The position numbers were made by a program, and so were the translations under genes. From Bacillus pinisoli (GTDB taxonomy: Bacteria > Bacillota > Bacilli > Bacillales > SA4), in contig NZ_JAJQKI010000003.1 of assembly GCF_023036475.1 (NCBI RefSeq), positions 124,001 through 188,000 of the forward strand: DNA of 64,000 nucleotides. Reading direction: 5' to 3'. Numbering within the stretch: position 1 is the stretch's first letter; each line of letters begins with the position of its first letter. Positions 8,020 to 18,183 of this stretch are shown here, piece by piece. A model generated the notes under the pieces. The model was not told the DNA's origin. It saw only the letters and a program-made list of their open reading frames with translations, and ran no database searches.

Positions 8020-9555
8020 CTAATTGACAACAGCTTGTTTCTTCAGTACTTGCGTAATTCGTTTCTTCTCAAAGCTTAGAATAGTCTCTGGGAAATCCAA
8101 CCGAAAATGTCCACCTCTGCTCTCTTCTCTCTCTAATGCAGAACTTGCAATAAGCCAAGCAGTGGTCACCATATTTAATAATTCAATCTGTTCTTGATTA
8201 GATGGATGAATACTTGGTCCATGGTAAACATAGGGCTCAAATACTTTGACCACTTTTTCAAGTTCCTCTTTCTTCCGGACTATCCCAACTGCATTCATCA
8301 TCGTTTTCTGAATAAAAGACTTGGTTGGCAGGTTACGACTATACAAACTAGCTCTACTTGTTGATAGACTTGTCATTTCGATCGGACGGTCTTCTGTTTG
8401 TAAAATGTAGTCTGCCATGAGGTTTGAGAACACAATTCCTTCAAGTAATGAGTTACTGGCAAGTCGGTTTGCACCATGCACACCTGTGCAGGCAGCTTCA
8501 CCTACTGCATATAACCCCGGAATGGAACTCTGACTATTTTCGTTGACTCTTATTCCTCCCATCATGAAATGAGCACCAGGCACAATTGGAATCTTCCCTT
8601 CAGTAATTGATACCCCGTTTTTCTCACATAAATCAGTGATGGTCGGGAAACGTGTAGTAAAGTTCTCAATCATTGTAATATCCAAATAAACCGTTTCACC
8701 GTTTCTGACCTCTTCATAAATCGCCCTTGATACAATATCTCTCGGTGCCAAGTCAAGCAAAGGATGTACACCTTCCATGATTCTACGTCCATTTTTTGTA
8801 ACAAGTATTGCCCCTTCACCTCTAACTGCTTCCGAAATTAAACCAGGACACCGACCATTTACATATAGTAGTGTTGGATGAAACTGTACAAATTCCATAT
8901 CTACAAGTTCAGCACCTGCCCGGAAGGCCATGGCATATCCGTCGCCTACTACCGTTTCATCATTAGAAGAGTGCTCATATAGACCTCCACAACCACCTGT
9001 CGCAAGTATGACATGATTAGCATAGTAGTCTATGATCTGACCTTGTTGATTAACAGTTTTTACTCCAATACAGCGTCCTTCATGAATCATCAAATCCACT
9101 GCAAACTCTTGCTCAATCATTTGCACGTTAGTAGATAACTTTTGTTTAAAAAACTGAATCAGAGCCTTACCTGTGGCATCCCCACCAGCATGTAAAATCC
9201 GTCTGTTGGAATGTGCACCTTCTTGCCCGAGTTGAATGTTACCTAACGAATCCTTATCAAAAATCATGCCTTTTTCAATGAACTCTCTTATGAAATGTGG
9301 ACCATATTGTACCAACGTCCTAACAGCTGTTTCATCATTGTGATGACAACCAGCATTTACTGTATCCTCAAAGTGAGAATTCCAGCTATCGTTCTCAGCA
9401 AAAGCAGCTGCCACGCCACCTTGTGCGAGCATAGAATTGCTGTTATTTATTGTTAACTTTGTGAAAATAATCACATTCTTCTCCATACATAAACGGCTTG
9501 CTGCCACTAGGGCGGCTAAACCACTACCAACAATCACAACATCTGATTTGGGCAT
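8020..9555 (-). CDS. nadB: L-aspartate oxidase
   Basis: A 511-aa flavoprotein that oxidises L-aspartate to iminoaspartate, the first step of de novo NAD synthesis. The FAD-binding Rossmann motif VIVGSGLAALVAASR is at the N-terminus (~residues 6-20), with SMLAQGGVAAA (~41-51), the substrate loop HRILHAGGDATG-like region (~117-130) and the C-terminal GVHGANRLASNSLLEG FAD motif (~350-365). A helical C-terminal domain follows. The start is ATG 9555 with AGGAGGC. First gene of nadB-nadC-nadA, transcribed from a promoter overlapped by a probable NiaR operator. Confidence 0.97.
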   Translation of the reverse strand: MPKSDVVIVGSGLAALVAASRLCMEKNVIIFTKLTINNSNSMLAQGGVAAAFAENDSWNSHFEDTVNAGCHHNDETAVRTLVQYGPHFIREFIEKGMIFDKDSLGNIQLGQEGAHSNRRILHAGGDATGKALIQFFKQKLSTNVQMIEQEFAVDLMIHEGRCIGVKTVNQQGQIIDYYANHVILATGGCGGLYEHSSNDETVVGDGYAMAFRAGAELVDMEFVQFHPTLLYVNGRCPGLISEAVRGEGAILVTKNGRRIMEGVHPLLDLAPRDIVSRAIYEEVRNGETVYLDITMIENFTTRFPTITDLCEKNGVSITEGKIPIVPGAHFMMGGIRVNENSQSSIPGLYAVGEAACTGVHGANRLASNSLLEGIVFSNLMADYILQTEDRPIEMTSLSTSRASLYSRNLPTKSFIQKTMMNAVGIVRKKEELEKVVKVFEPYVYHGPSIHPSNQEQIELLNMVTTAWLIASSALEREESRGGHFRLDFPETILSFEKKRITQVLKKQAVVN

Positions 9556-9581
9556 AAAAATGCCTCCTATTCAGCTAAGTG

Positions 9582-9631
9582 TTTACTTCTGTCTTGACAC
9601 CTATATTTACATATATTTAAACTAATGACAA
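9582..9631 (-). promoter_or_regulatory. nadB promoter with candidate NiaR (YrxA) operator
   Basis: On the minus strand TTGTCA (9631-9626), a 16-nt spacer and TAAATA (9609-9604) form a likely sigmaA promoter for nadB. Just downstream, around the start point, lies the palindrome TGTCTTGACA (9590-9599), flanked by TTTAC elements (9582-9613). This placement and sequence resemble the NiaR sites described upstream of nad operons in Bacillus, which repress when nicotinate is available. The repressor gene itself is in the divergent operon. Operator assignment is inference from pattern and context. Confidence 0.6.
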
Positions 9632-9639
9632 GAGTTTTT

Positions 9640-9670
9640 TTTACAACATGGTCTTGGATTTTGATATGAT
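9640..9670 (+). promoter_or_regulatory. Candidate nifS-niaR promoter
   Basis: TTTACA (9640-9645) and TATGAT (9665-9670) lie upstream of nifS with a 19-nt spacer, longer than optimal. TTGACA inside the operator (9594-9599) is an alternative -35 for an upstream start. Confidence 0.4.
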
Positions 9671-9724
9671 AGAGAAACAATTACGTATAGATACTACTCA
9701 TAAAATTTATGAAAAAGGATGATC

Positions 9725-10864
9725 ATGTTGATTTACTTAGATTACGCTGCAACTACTCCCATGAGAGAAGAAGCGATACAAGCTCTTACAGAAGCGAATA
9801 AGCATTTCTATGGAAACCCAAGTAGTTTACATGATATAGGAACAAAAGCTTCAAATTTATTAGAAACATGTCGAGGAGAATTAGCTAAGCTAATTTCAGG
9901 AGAAGGACAAGGAGTATTTTTTACAAGTGGAGGATCTGAATCAAATATCCTTGCGATCCGCTCTTTACTTCATGGCAATGTAAAAAAAGGAAATCACCTT
10001 ATAACAACTAAAATTGAGCACTCTTCTGTGTTCAACTTATTTCAACAATTAGAAAAAGAAGGTTTTGAAGTTACTTATCTTTCTGTTGATTCAACAGGAC
10101 AAATTAATATAGATGAGTTAAAGCAAGCCATTCAACCAACTACCATACTAGCTTCTATTCATCATGCCAATTCCGAGATAGGGACTATTCAACCCATTGA
10201 AGAAATTGGAAGACTTCTTCACGAACATAATGTTTTGTTTCATAGTGATTGTGTCCAAACTTTTGGGAAGCTACCTATAAATGTTAAAACAAGTTATATA
10301 GATAGTTTATCTATATCTAGTCACAAGCTTTATGGACCGAAAGGAGTAGGAGCTTGTTATATAAATCCTCAACTTCAATGGACACCTTACTTTGAAGGCA
10401 CATCCCATGAAAAGGGATTTCGACCAGGAACGGTTAACGTGCCTGGGATCGCGAGCTTTTTAAGCGCAGCACAACTCATTCATGAGGATTTAGAAAAAGA
10501 AACAGACCGCTTACTACAGCTAAGAAATCATTTTTTAAATGGCATAATAGAAAGACAACTACCTATACAAATTGAAGGTAACTCAACACATACACTTCCA
10601 CATATTCTTGGTTTATCTATCCAAGGAATGGAAGGGCAATACGCAATGCTAGAATGCAATCGACATGGGTTAGCGATATCTACAGGAAGTGCATGTTCAG
10701 TAGGAAAACAGGCTCCTTCCAAGACAATGATTGCGATTGGAAAGGATGCTTCATCTGCAAAGCAATTCGTTCGTATTTCTTTTGGAAAATGGACGACAAC
10801 ATTAGAGATTGACCAAACACTGCAAACATTAGAAAATATCATTTCAACTTACCAAAAAAAGTAG
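9725..10864 (+). CDS. nifS: NifS-type cysteine desulfurase dedicated to NAD synthesis
   Basis: A 379-aa PLP enzyme that removes sulfur from cysteine. The PLP lysine is in SISSHKLYGPKGVG (~residue 200), the persulfide cysteine in STGSACSVGKQAPS (~residue 325) and the N-terminal signature is YLDYAATTPMREEA. The start is taken at ATG 9725 with AAAGG six to seven nt upstream; ATG 9719 overlaps this site. In B. subtilis the equivalent NifS, divergent from nadBCA, matures the NadA iron-sulfur cluster. Co-transcribed with niaR, 9 nt downstream. Confidence 0.93.
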   Translation: MLIYLDYAATTPMREEAIQALTEANKHFYGNPSSLHDIGTKASNLLETCRGELAKLISGEGQGVFFTSGGSESNILAIRSLLHGNVKKGNHLITTKIEHSSVFNLFQQLEKEGFEVTYLSVDSTGQINIDELKQAIQPTTILASIHHANSEIGTIQPIEEIGRLLHEHNVLFHSDCVQTFGKLPINVKTSYIDSLSISSHKLYGPKGVGACYINPQLQWTPYFEGTSHEKGFRPGTVNVPGIASFLSAAQLIHEDLEKETDRLLQLRNHFLNGIIERQLPIQIEGNSTHTLPHILGLSIQGMEGQYAMLECNRHGLAISTGSACSVGKQAPSKTMIAIGKDASSAKQFVRISFGKWTTTLEIDQTLQTLENIISTYQKK

Positions 10865-10873
10865 GTGTAGTCT

Positions 10874-11407
10874 ATGAAGAAAAAGCTCTTAGGTGAAGAG
10901 CGAAGATCATTATTATTACAATGGTTAAAAACAGCTGAAACACCCCTAACAGGTTCAGACCTAGCAGATAGAGCCAATGTCAGTCGCCAGGTGATTGTAC
11001 AAGATATCTCGCTGTTAAAAGCAAAGGACGAACCGATCGTCGCTACCTCTGAAGGCTATATATACCTTACCTCAACACAGGAGCAAGGATTATTTCAAGA
11101 GGTGATTGTCTGTCAGCATACACCAGAGGAAACAATGGAGGAATTGTTTATAATGGTAGACCATGGTGTAACGGTAAAAGATGTTAGAATTGAACATCCT
11201 GTATATGGTGACTTATCTGCATTAGTTCGGGTAAGCAATCGAATGGAAGTAGAGCAATTCCTAAGAAAGCTAAAGGTAACAAATGCACCACTATTGTCAC
11301 AGCTAACGGATGGTCTACATCTTCATACGGTAGAAGCAGATGCTAAGGAGAAAATCACAAGTGCCTGTCTGGCATTAAAAGAACGAGGATTTTTAATAGA
11401 AGCTTAA
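10874..11407 (+). CDS. niaR: NiaR (YrxA), nicotinate-responsive repressor of NAD genes
   Basis: A 177-aa protein with an N-terminal winged helix (HTH_11 type; LLLQWLKTAETPLTGSDLADRANVSRQVIVQDISLLKA, ~12-50) and a C-terminal 3H domain (~80-170). Its conserved histidines are visible in CQHTPEETMEEL, VDHGVTVKDV and GLHLHTVEA, the metal/ligand-binding residues for which the domain is named. It represses de novo and salvage NAD genes when nicotinic acid is present. It is the last gene of the nifS-niaR operon, followed by a strong terminator, and presumably binds the 9582-9613 site. Confidence 0.93.
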   Translation: MKKKLLGEERRSLLLQWLKTAETPLTGSDLADRANVSRQVIVQDISLLKAKDEPIVATSEGYIYLTSTQEQGLFQEVIVCQHTPEETMEELFIMVDHGVTVKDVRIEHPVYGDLSALVRVSNRMEVEQFLRKLKVTNAPLLSQLTDGLHLHTVEADAKEKITSACLALKERGFLIEA

Positions 11408-11427
11408 TTGATAGTCTTACTATATAG

Positions 11428-11463
11428 AAAAGAACCGCTTGGATATCCAGGCGGTTCTTTTTT
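11428..11463 (+). terminator. Terminator of nifS-niaR
   Basis: Stem AAAAGAACCGC / GCGGTTCTTTT with T run. It can also act on the convergent pheA strand. Confidence 0.92.
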
Positions 11464-11497
11464 ATCCATATATAACTGAGCTCTTCCACAGAAAGTA

Positions 11498-12346
11498 CTA
11501 CTTCACTTCAAAAACTGGATAACTTCCAAGTGAGATAACTCCACATCCTAATGCTTCGAGTTCAGCAATCGCACCTGGGATTAGCACTTCGTCAATGGCT
11601 TGATCAATATCAATGATAAATAAATAATTGCCTAAACCTGTTTTCATAGGACGAGATTCAATTTTGGTGAGATTTATCTTTCTCCAAGCAAATGCGGACA
11701 GTACTTGATGTAAGGCACCTGATTGATCAAGTGGGAGCGTAATAATAAGGGTTGTTTTCTCGTGAGGTTTACTAGAGAATGGAAATTCTTTCTCCTCATT
11801 TTGAACAATAATAAAACGAGTATGATTAATATTGTAGTCTTGAATATCTCTTTCAACAATCGTTAATCCATATTCCTCAGCTGCTAGCTCGTTTGCAATC
11901 GCTGCCGCTAATTGAGTAGGATGATTGGCCACTAGTTGTGCAGCAGCACTTGTAGATAAAGTCTGGATTTGCTCCGCATCTTTATAGTTCAAAGCTAAGT
12001 GCTTCCTACACTGAGCTAGTGCATGTGGATGAGAGTAAATGGTCTCTAGCTGTTCCAGCTGGTGAATATGACTAGGATGCACCATAAAATGTTGTTGAAT
12101 AGGGACCACAATTTCTCCAACAATGGTCAATGGATGATCATGAATCAGATAATCTAACGTAGGGGTGACAGAACCTTCAATCGTATTTTCAAGTGGAACC
12201 ACACCAAAAGAAACATCACCATTTTTCACCGCATCTAAGCAACCATGAATAGAAGCAAAAGGTATTCTTTTTTCCTCTTTAAATAAGTTTTTCACCGCAT
12301 ATTCAGTAAAAGTAGCTTTTGGACCTAAGTAGCCAACCGTAATCAC
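11498..12346 (-). CDS. pheA: Prephenate dehydratase
   Basis: A 282-aa enzyme of phenylalanine synthesis, converting prephenate to phenylpyruvate. The catalytic domain (~1-185) has GYLGPKATFTEYAV, GVVPLENTIEGSV (~57-69) and NHTRFIIV (~173-180). A C-terminal ACT domain for Phe feedback includes TKIESRPMKTGLGNYLF (~231-247). The start is GTG 12346 with GGGGGAG upstream. In B. subtilis pheA follows pheB (ACT-domain protein) and obg; here the 185-nt gap to obg has no pheB ORF. Function is certain. Confidence 0.96.
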   Translation of the reverse strand: MITVGYLGPKATFTEYAVKNLFKEEKRIPFASIHGCLDAVKNGDVSFGVVPLENTIEGSVTPTLDYLIHDHPLTIVGEIVVPIQQHFMVHPSHIHQLEQLETIYSHPHALAQCRKHLALNYKDAEQIQTLSTSAAAQLVANHPTQLAAAIANELAAEEYGLTIVERDIQDYNINHTRFIIVQNEEKEFPFSSKPHEKTTLIITLPLDQSGALHQVLSAFAWRKINLTKIESRPMKTGLGNYLFIIDIDQAIDEVLIPGAIAELEALGCGVISLGSYPVFEVK

Positions 12347-12404
12347 GTAAACTCCCCCTAGAACAAAGGCGCTAACGCCCTCAATTTCCCTAGATATAAC
12401 AAAT

Positions 12405-12450
12405 ATTCCTCAAGGATAAGAGGGGATTCTCCCTTTTATCCTTAAGGAAT
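12405..12450. repeat. Long imperfect hairpin between obg and pheA
   Basis: ATTCCT-AAGGATAA paired with TTATCCTT-AGGAAT with a GGGGA/TCCC inner stem gives about 18 base pairs. No clear T tract follows on the minus strand (ATATTTGTTAT), so it may be a weak terminator or an mRNA processing element in the obg-pheA gap. A small GGCG-TTAGC-type palindrome (12367-12379) lies just beyond it. Confidence 0.6.
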
Positions 12451-12531
12451 AGTAAAAAAAGTATCTCCAACAAAGAGCTGTTTTCTAACGATTATCACTA
12501 AAAAGCAAAATAATCTTAGAAAAGCGCCTGA

Positions 12532-13824
<1,293 letters not shown>

Positions 13825-13893
13825 TTACCACCACTCTTTTTCTATGTGTGATCTTAGACGTTTTGTACCTCATACAAAAACAGTCTATATATT

Positions 13894-14439
13894 TTACTTA
13901 TAACGAACCATGAGCTCTACTGTAAGCTCAAGATTACTAACATGTGTATCTTGTATAACGATGGACTCATCTTGATTTGAGGAGTCCAACCATTCCGATA
14001 ATAAACCGGTATCTATTATTGTTCCACTAAAATCAAAAAAGAAACGAACTTCTGTGTCTGTCGGATGGATGGAAATACTCAAATGATTCTCTGTACCATT
14101 TTGAACGGATTGGTCCAATATTGTAAAAAATTGTTTACACCAATCTTTTATCAATTCATCAACATGTTCTAAGTTATATGTATCCCCTAGTACTTCGAAT
14201 TCAAGAGAGAAATGATGCGAATCCCAATTATATGTTAGCAAGTAACCTGCTAAGTTTGGGAGCTGTAGATTAGTCAATTTCGCTTCATTTTGTGTTTCTA
14301 TTACAATTTCTTCGATAATTTCTTTCACTCGGTCAACTCGTTGTAGGGCTAAATTCCCCTTTATCAGTTGTAATTTATTTAACCAATCATGGCGAGAGTG
14401 TCTTAAAATATCTACAATATTCCAATCCTTCTCATTCAT
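13894..14439 (-). CDS. spo0B: Spo0B, sporulation phosphorelay phosphotransferase
   Basis: A 181-aa protein that passes phosphate from Spo0F to Spo0A. The phosphorylated histidine is H17 in the helix ILRHSRHDWLNKLQLI (residues 11-26), with a second amphipathic helix at ~30-60 forming the dimeric four-helix bundle. The C-terminal ~120 residues resemble a degenerate histidine-kinase ATP-binding fold. The sequence is divergent, as is usual for Spo0B, so the HDWLNKLQ box and the position rpmA-spo0B-obg carry the call. ATG 14439 follows a GGGGGAG-type ribosome binding site. Confidence 0.93.
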   Translation of the reverse strand: MNEKDWNIVDILRHSRHDWLNKLQLIKGNLALQRVDRVKEIIEEIVIETQNEAKLTNLQLPNLAGYLLTYNWDSHHFSLEFEVLGDTYNLEHVDELIKDWCKQFFTILDQSVQNGTENHLSISIHPTDTEVRFFFDFSGTIIDTGLLSEWLDSSNQDESIVIQDTHVSNLELTVELMVRYK

Positions 14440-14598
14440 GGTCTCCCCCCTTATCGTCCAGCGCAGGAAAAACTTTTTGCCGTTCTATATATTAGGTTTA
14501 TTTTATTAAGATAGTTGCTTTCTATATCTGTTTGCTTTAACAAAAATTTATATGTAAACAACGCTTTAATATTGATATTATAACAGACAATCTATAAG

Positions 14599-14635
14599 AA
14601 AAAAATAAACTCTAACCTAACAAGGCTAGAGTTTA
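14599..14635 (-). terminator. Terminator of rplU-ysxB-rpmA operon
   Basis: Stem TAAACTCTAACCT / AGGCTAGAGTTTA with one mismatch, followed on the minus strand by TATTTTTTTCTT. Confidence 0.9.
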
Positions 14636-14649
14636 TGATAGGGTAAATT

Positions 14650-14940
14650 TTATGCTTCTTGAGCAGCTGGGTATACACTTACTTGCTTACGGTCACGGCC
14701 AAGACGTTCGAACTTAACCACTCCATCAACCTTTGCGTATAGTGTATCGTCACCACCACGACCAACGTTTAAACCAGGGTAAATCTTAGTACCACGTTGA
14801 CGGTATAGGATTGAACCACCAGAAACGAATTGTCCATCAGCGCGCTTAGCACCAAGGCGCTTTGAGATAGAGTCACGTCCGTTCTTTGTAGAACCTACTC
14901 CCTTTTTAGATGCGAAAAACTGAAGATCTAATCTTAACAT
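14650..14940 (-). CDS. rpmA: 50S ribosomal protein L27 with cleavable N-terminal extension
   Basis: A 96-aa protein. The start is ATG 14940 ([14 protein letters not shown]); a GTG nine nt upstream overlaps the GGAGG ribosome binding site. The Firmicute-specific N-terminal extension [11 protein letters not shown] is the known substrate of the Prp protease, which cuts between F and A to expose the L27 N-terminus near the peptidyl transferase centre. The body ([21 protein letters not shown]) is standard. Transcribed with rplU and ysxB. Confidence 0.97.
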   Translation of the reverse strand: MLRLDLQFFASKKGVGSTKNGRDSISKRLGAKRADGQFVSGGSILYRQRGTKIYPGLNVGRGGDDTLYAKVDGVVKFERLGRDRKQVSVYPAAQEA

Positions 14941-14952
14941 TCTTTCCACCTC

Positions 14953-15288
14953 CTACCTAACTTCTTCCGTAATGTTTATAAAATCCGTATAGGATCTCTC
15001 TATTGTCCTTAGTGAAACAAGCATACCTTCCATTAAGAAAAGAACCTTCTCCAGCTTGTCCCCATCAGTAATAGACGGAATAACAAAATGAAGAAAACCA
15101 CTCTTTCCTTGTTCAACATGAAGTGCAATACCACACAGTATTTCTACTGCGTTTGCTGCACCAAATGTGACAGCAGATACCCCTGCACAAACAATATCTT
15201 TTCCAGGCTCATCATATTCAGCATGACCAGAAATCGTGACCGACTTTAGCTGCTGAGTAGAGGCTCGGTTAATTGTAACTTTAATCAT
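14953..15288 (-). CDS. ysxB: Prp (YsxB), L27-processing cysteine protease
   Basis: A 111-aa protein encoded between L21 and L27. The catalytic dyad is visible as H22 (SGHAEYDEPGKDIVCAG) and C34. Prp removes the N-terminal extension of L27, and that extension is present in the adjacent rpmA product. Start ATG 15288, 11 nt after the rplU stop, with 12 nt to rpmA. Length and motifs match the family. Confidence 0.95.
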   Translation of the reverse strand: MIKVTINRASTQQLKSVTISGHAEYDEPGKDIVCAGVSAVTFGAANAVEILCGIALHVEQGKSGFLHFVIPSITDGDKLEKVLFLMEGMLVSLRTIERSYTDFINITEEVR

Positions 15289-15299
15289 TCAGTTAAACC

Positions 15300-15608
15300 T
15301 TACCCGTTGATCTTTTCGATGACAACTTTAGTGTAAGGTTGACGATGACCTTGCTTACGGTGTTGGTTCTTCTTAGCCTTGTACTTGAAGATAGTTAACT
15401 TCTTTCCACGACCTTGCTTTTCAACCGTAGCAGTTACAGTAGCTCCTTCAACTAGTGGGCTACCAACTTTAACATTGTCACCACCAACGAAAAGAACCTT
15501 GTCAAATGTAACAGTCTCACCTTGATCAGCGTTTAATTTTTCAATGTAAACTGCTTGACCTTCTTCAACTTTAATTTGCTTACCGCCAGTTTCAATAATT
15601 GCGTACAT
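15300..15608 (-). CDS. rplU: 50S ribosomal protein L21
   Basis: A 102-aa ribosomal protein ([18 protein letters not shown] ... [19 protein letters not shown]), full length. It binds 23S rRNA domains. First gene of the operon rplU-ysxB-rpmA, preceded by GGAGGTG, an L21-type leader and a good promoter. Confidence 0.98.
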   Translation of the reverse strand: MYAIIETGGKQIKVEEGQAVYIEKLNADQGETVTFDKVLFVGGDNVKVGSPLVEGATVTATVEKQGRGKKLTIFKYKAKKNQHRKQGHRQPYTKVVIEKING

Positions 15609-15611
15609 ACT

Positions 15612-15720
15612 TGCACCTCCTCATTATACCCAGACTCGCCATCGCAGGTATGTAGGCTTTCACCAACATTTATTACCTGTTCTGTGCGGTTGTAGCACGG
15701 GTGCGCTACAAACAATAACA
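15612..15720 (-). ncRNA. L21-type ribosomal leader RNA
   Basis: The ~110-nt 5' UTR of rplU contains two readily paired elements on the minus strand: GTAGCGCACCCGTGCTAC and a longer arm pairing GGTGAAAGCC/CGAGTCTGGG-like segments. The position and general form match the L21 leader known upstream of rplU in Firmicutes, thought to mediate autoregulation. A covariance-model search would settle the boundaries. Confidence 0.6.
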
Positions 15721-15725
15721 TATCG

Positions 15726-15754
15726 ATGTTATCATAAGATAATCGACTAGTCAA
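15726..15754 (-). promoter_or_regulatory. SigmaA promoter of the rplU operon
   Basis: TTGACT (15754-15749), 17-nt spacer, TAACAT (15731-15726) on the minus strand. The -35 overlaps the rng stop codon region. Confidence 0.75.
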
Positions 15755-17222
15755 TCCTTTTCAAACGGGATTGTATGTCTGCAATTGAACCGATATGCCG
15801 AATATGATAGCTTGGCTTTGGTGCGATTAGACTGGTCATTACAATCTCCATATGGAGTTTATTTTTCAATCCTTCAATAAGAATCCCTTGGTTTTGTTGG
15901 AAAATTGTCATTACATCTTCCGTTGCCTCAACCCATATCCCTTCTTCATCTCTGCCTCTTAATTCAAGCAGTTCTCGTTCTAGCTTATACGCCAAAACTT
16001 CCTTTGCAGGAACATGCCCATTTCCACATACTTGACAATCTTGTGATTGCTGGAAGTTCACATTCTCCCTCACTCTTTTTCTTGTCATTTCTAAGATTCC
16101 GAGTCTTGTAAATCCGTACACGATGGTTCTCGTTCGATCTTTTTGTAACTCCTGATTGAAGACTTTCTGAATCTTATTCTTTTCGGCTTCTGATTTCATA
16201 TCAATAAAATCAATTAAAATCATTCCGCCTATATCACGTAGACGTATTTGCCGCGCAATTTCAAGCGCTGCTTGCTCGTTTGTTTTTAGAACAGTATCCT
16301 TTAAGTTTGTTTTCCCCGTAAATTTCCCTGTGTTTACATCAATAACTGTTAAAGCTTCAGTATGTTCAATAATTAAATAAGCTCCGTTCGATAGCCAAAC
16401 AATTTTACTTTGCAATCGCTCAAGCTCTGCCTCAATTTGATGATGGCTAAATATATTCTCTCGCTCTTGGTAATACACAACCTCTTGATGCGGATACATG
16501 ATTTTTAGCTCCTGATACACATTAAAATCATCAACCAGCATCTTCTCAATGCTGTTTATCCCAACTTCATGTATAACTTTTTCAAATTGATTGGATTTAC
16601 TTTTTAATAGCGTTGGCTTTTTTAGCTGTTTATATTGCTGCTGCAACTTCTCACTTTCAATTCTAAGTCTAGAAAGTTCATCTTTAATTTGAGAAAGTTC
16701 CACTTGTTCAGCTGCCGTTCGAACGATCACACCTTCGTTCTCCGTTAAATATAATTGAAGTTCTTTTTTCAAACTCAAGCGGATTTCTTCGTTCATTTTC
16801 TTAGACACAGCTATGTACTGTCCGTTAGGAAGATAGACAACACATTGTCCGGATAGTTCTATGATATTGGAAAGCTTAGGACCTTTGTTCCCTACACTAT
16901 TTTTTTCGACCTGTACAAGAAGTAATTCGCCTTCACGGACAAATTCACTCACGTTTTTCTTCCTTTTCTCTTCTGAAGATAACGAGAGTAAATGATAGCT
17001 TAAAAGTTGATCTCTATGTAAAAAACCATTTCGCTCTAATCCAATATCTACGAAAACAGCCTGCATCCCTGGTAGTACCTTTGTCACGCGACCCGCATAA
17101 ATATTTCCACTAATATCCTCAAGGCCTGGATGCGAAAAATAAAATTCCACTGGCTGATCATGTTCTAATACGGCAACCCTCTTTTCAGAGCTGTTAACAT
17201 TCATCACTATTTTTCGTTTCAT
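15747..17222 (-). CDS. rng: Ribonuclease E/G family endoribonuclease
   Basis: A 491-aa protein starting at ATG 17222 (MKRKIVMNVNSSEKRVAVLE). The S1 domain is at ~35-125 (YAGRVTKVLPGMQAVFVDIGLERNGFLH). The catalytic DNase I-like region has DVNTGKF (~303) and GGMILIDFIDM (~345), carrying the Mg-binding aspartates. The zinc link CQVCGNG is at ~411. Length is that of RNase G, without the long RNase E scaffold. RNase E/G acts in rRNA and mRNA processing; B. subtilis itself lacks this family, so its presence next to rplU is a lineage marker for other Bacillaceae. Confidence 0.93.
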   Translation of the reverse strand: MKRKIVMNVNSSEKRVAVLEHDQPVEFYFSHPGLEDISGNIYAGRVTKVLPGMQAVFVDIGLERNGFLHRDQLLSYHLLSLSSEEKRKKNVSEFVREGELLLVQVEKNSVGNKGPKLSNIIELSGQCVVYLPNGQYIAVSKKMNEEIRLSLKKELQLYLTENEGVIVRTAAEQVELSQIKDELSRLRIESEKLQQQYKQLKKPTLLKSKSNQFEKVIHEVGINSIEKMLVDDFNVYQELKIMYPHQEVVYYQERENIFSHHQIEAELERLQSKIVWLSNGAYLIIEHTEALTVIDVNTGKFTGKTNLKDTVLKTNEQAALEIARQIRLRDIGGMILIDFIDMKSEAEKNKIQKVFNQELQKDRTRTIVYGFTRLGILEMTRKRVRENVNFQQSQDCQVCGNGHVPAKEVLAYKLERELLELRGRDEEGIWVEATEDVMTIFQQNQGILIEGLKNKLHMEIVMTSLIAPKPSYHIRHIGSIADIQSRLKRID

Positions 17223-17254
17223 TACATCACCACATTTCTTGATTAAAAGGTTGA

Positions 17255-17303
17255 TAAAAAAATACAACCAGCAAAGTAAGTAGTTTCACTTTACTGGTTG
17301 TAT
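17255..17303 (-). terminator. Terminator of spoIVFA-spoIVFB
   Basis: Stem ATACAACCAG / CTGGTTGTAT with further pairing inside (AAAGTAA/TTACTTT-like), followed on the minus strand by TTTTTTTATC. Confidence 0.9.
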
Positions 17304-17313
17304 AGAGGGAAAG

Positions 17314-18183
17314 TCAATAATCATGAATAAGATCTCGGATACTGCCTGACGTTTGCTTTTCTGAGAAATACGCATGCAATAATTCATTTTCATCCAGTTC
17401 AAACCGTTTTTTATTATTTTCTTCAATGACAATCGGGTGTTTATAGCCACGACAAAACATTGAGAGCACATCAATAATTGAGTCTGCTTCTTTTACAATT
17501 AAAGGCTTAAGCTTCAAGATATTTCGCTGCTTTCCATAGTACCTTTCTAGCAAGAACCTGATGTATACATAGGAGCATTGCTTCCATTCTGTATAGAGGG
17601 AAAAGACCAGGAACATAAAAATGACCCACATATTAAGCTGATAAGGCTCTATGATAAAAGCAACAGTAGCTAAAATTAGCAAAACGGAGCAAGAAGAAAG
17701 AATCGTTAAACGGTGTGCTTTGGCAAAGGAAAACTTCATTGAGTAAAGAAGAAAAAGTAGCTTTCCCCCGTCAAGTGGCCAAATTGGGAGTAAGTTAAAG
17801 ACTAAGATAATGATATTATGATACATAAATAGCTCAAAATTGTGGGAAGTAATCAGTTCCAGCTCATACAGAAGAAAAGCAAGTCCAGTTAACCAAACAT
17901 GTTGCAACGGACCAGCTAAAATAACGAGCAGTTCTTCCTTTAATGGTCGATTGCCATGCTCATCTAGTTCTACCACTCCACCAAATGGAAGCAACTCAAT
18001 CCTCTTAATTCTCCAACGAAAAAAAAGAGCCATTGAAGCATGGCCCATTTCATGACAAATTACAATCAAAAAAACCATCAACAGTTCCTTGAAGTGGGCG
18101 GTTATAATACTAATTCCGATAATAAACCAGAATAATGGGTGTACTTTCCATTTTTGCGCTAATAACCAAACATGTTTACTCAA
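17314..18183 (-). CDS. spoIVFB: SpoIVFB, intramembrane protease for pro-sigmaK
   Basis: A 289-aa site-2-type metalloprotease in the outer forespore membrane that cuts pro-sigmaK. HExxH is visible as ICHEMGHASMA (~residues 41-51), and the second metal site as LLPIWPLDGGKLL (~135-147). About six membrane segments precede a C-terminal CBS-like domain (~200-289) that senses ATP and binds substrate. The start is TTG 18183, overlapping the spoIVFA stop by 8 nt, so translation is coupled. Regulated by SpoIVFA, BofA, SpoIVB and BofC. Confidence 0.95.
   Translation of the reverse strand: MSKHVWLLAQKWKVHPLFWFIIGISIITAHFKELLMVFLIVICHEMGHASMALFFRWRIKRIELLPFGGVVELDEHGNRPLKEELLVILAGPLQHVWLTGLAFLLYELELITSHNFELFMYHNIIILVFNLLPIWPLDGGKLLFLLYSMKFSFAKAHRLTILSSCSVLLILATVAFIIEPYQLNMWVIFMFLVFSLYTEWKQCSYVYIRFLLERYYGKQRNILKLKPLIVKEADSIIDVLSMFCRGYKHPIVIEENNKKRFELDENELLHAYFSEKQTSGSIRDLIHDY

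Noticed and set aside
15533-15754. 73-aa ORF overlapping the L21 leader
   Set aside because: It spans the rplU leader and its promoter; better explained as non-coding leader RNA.
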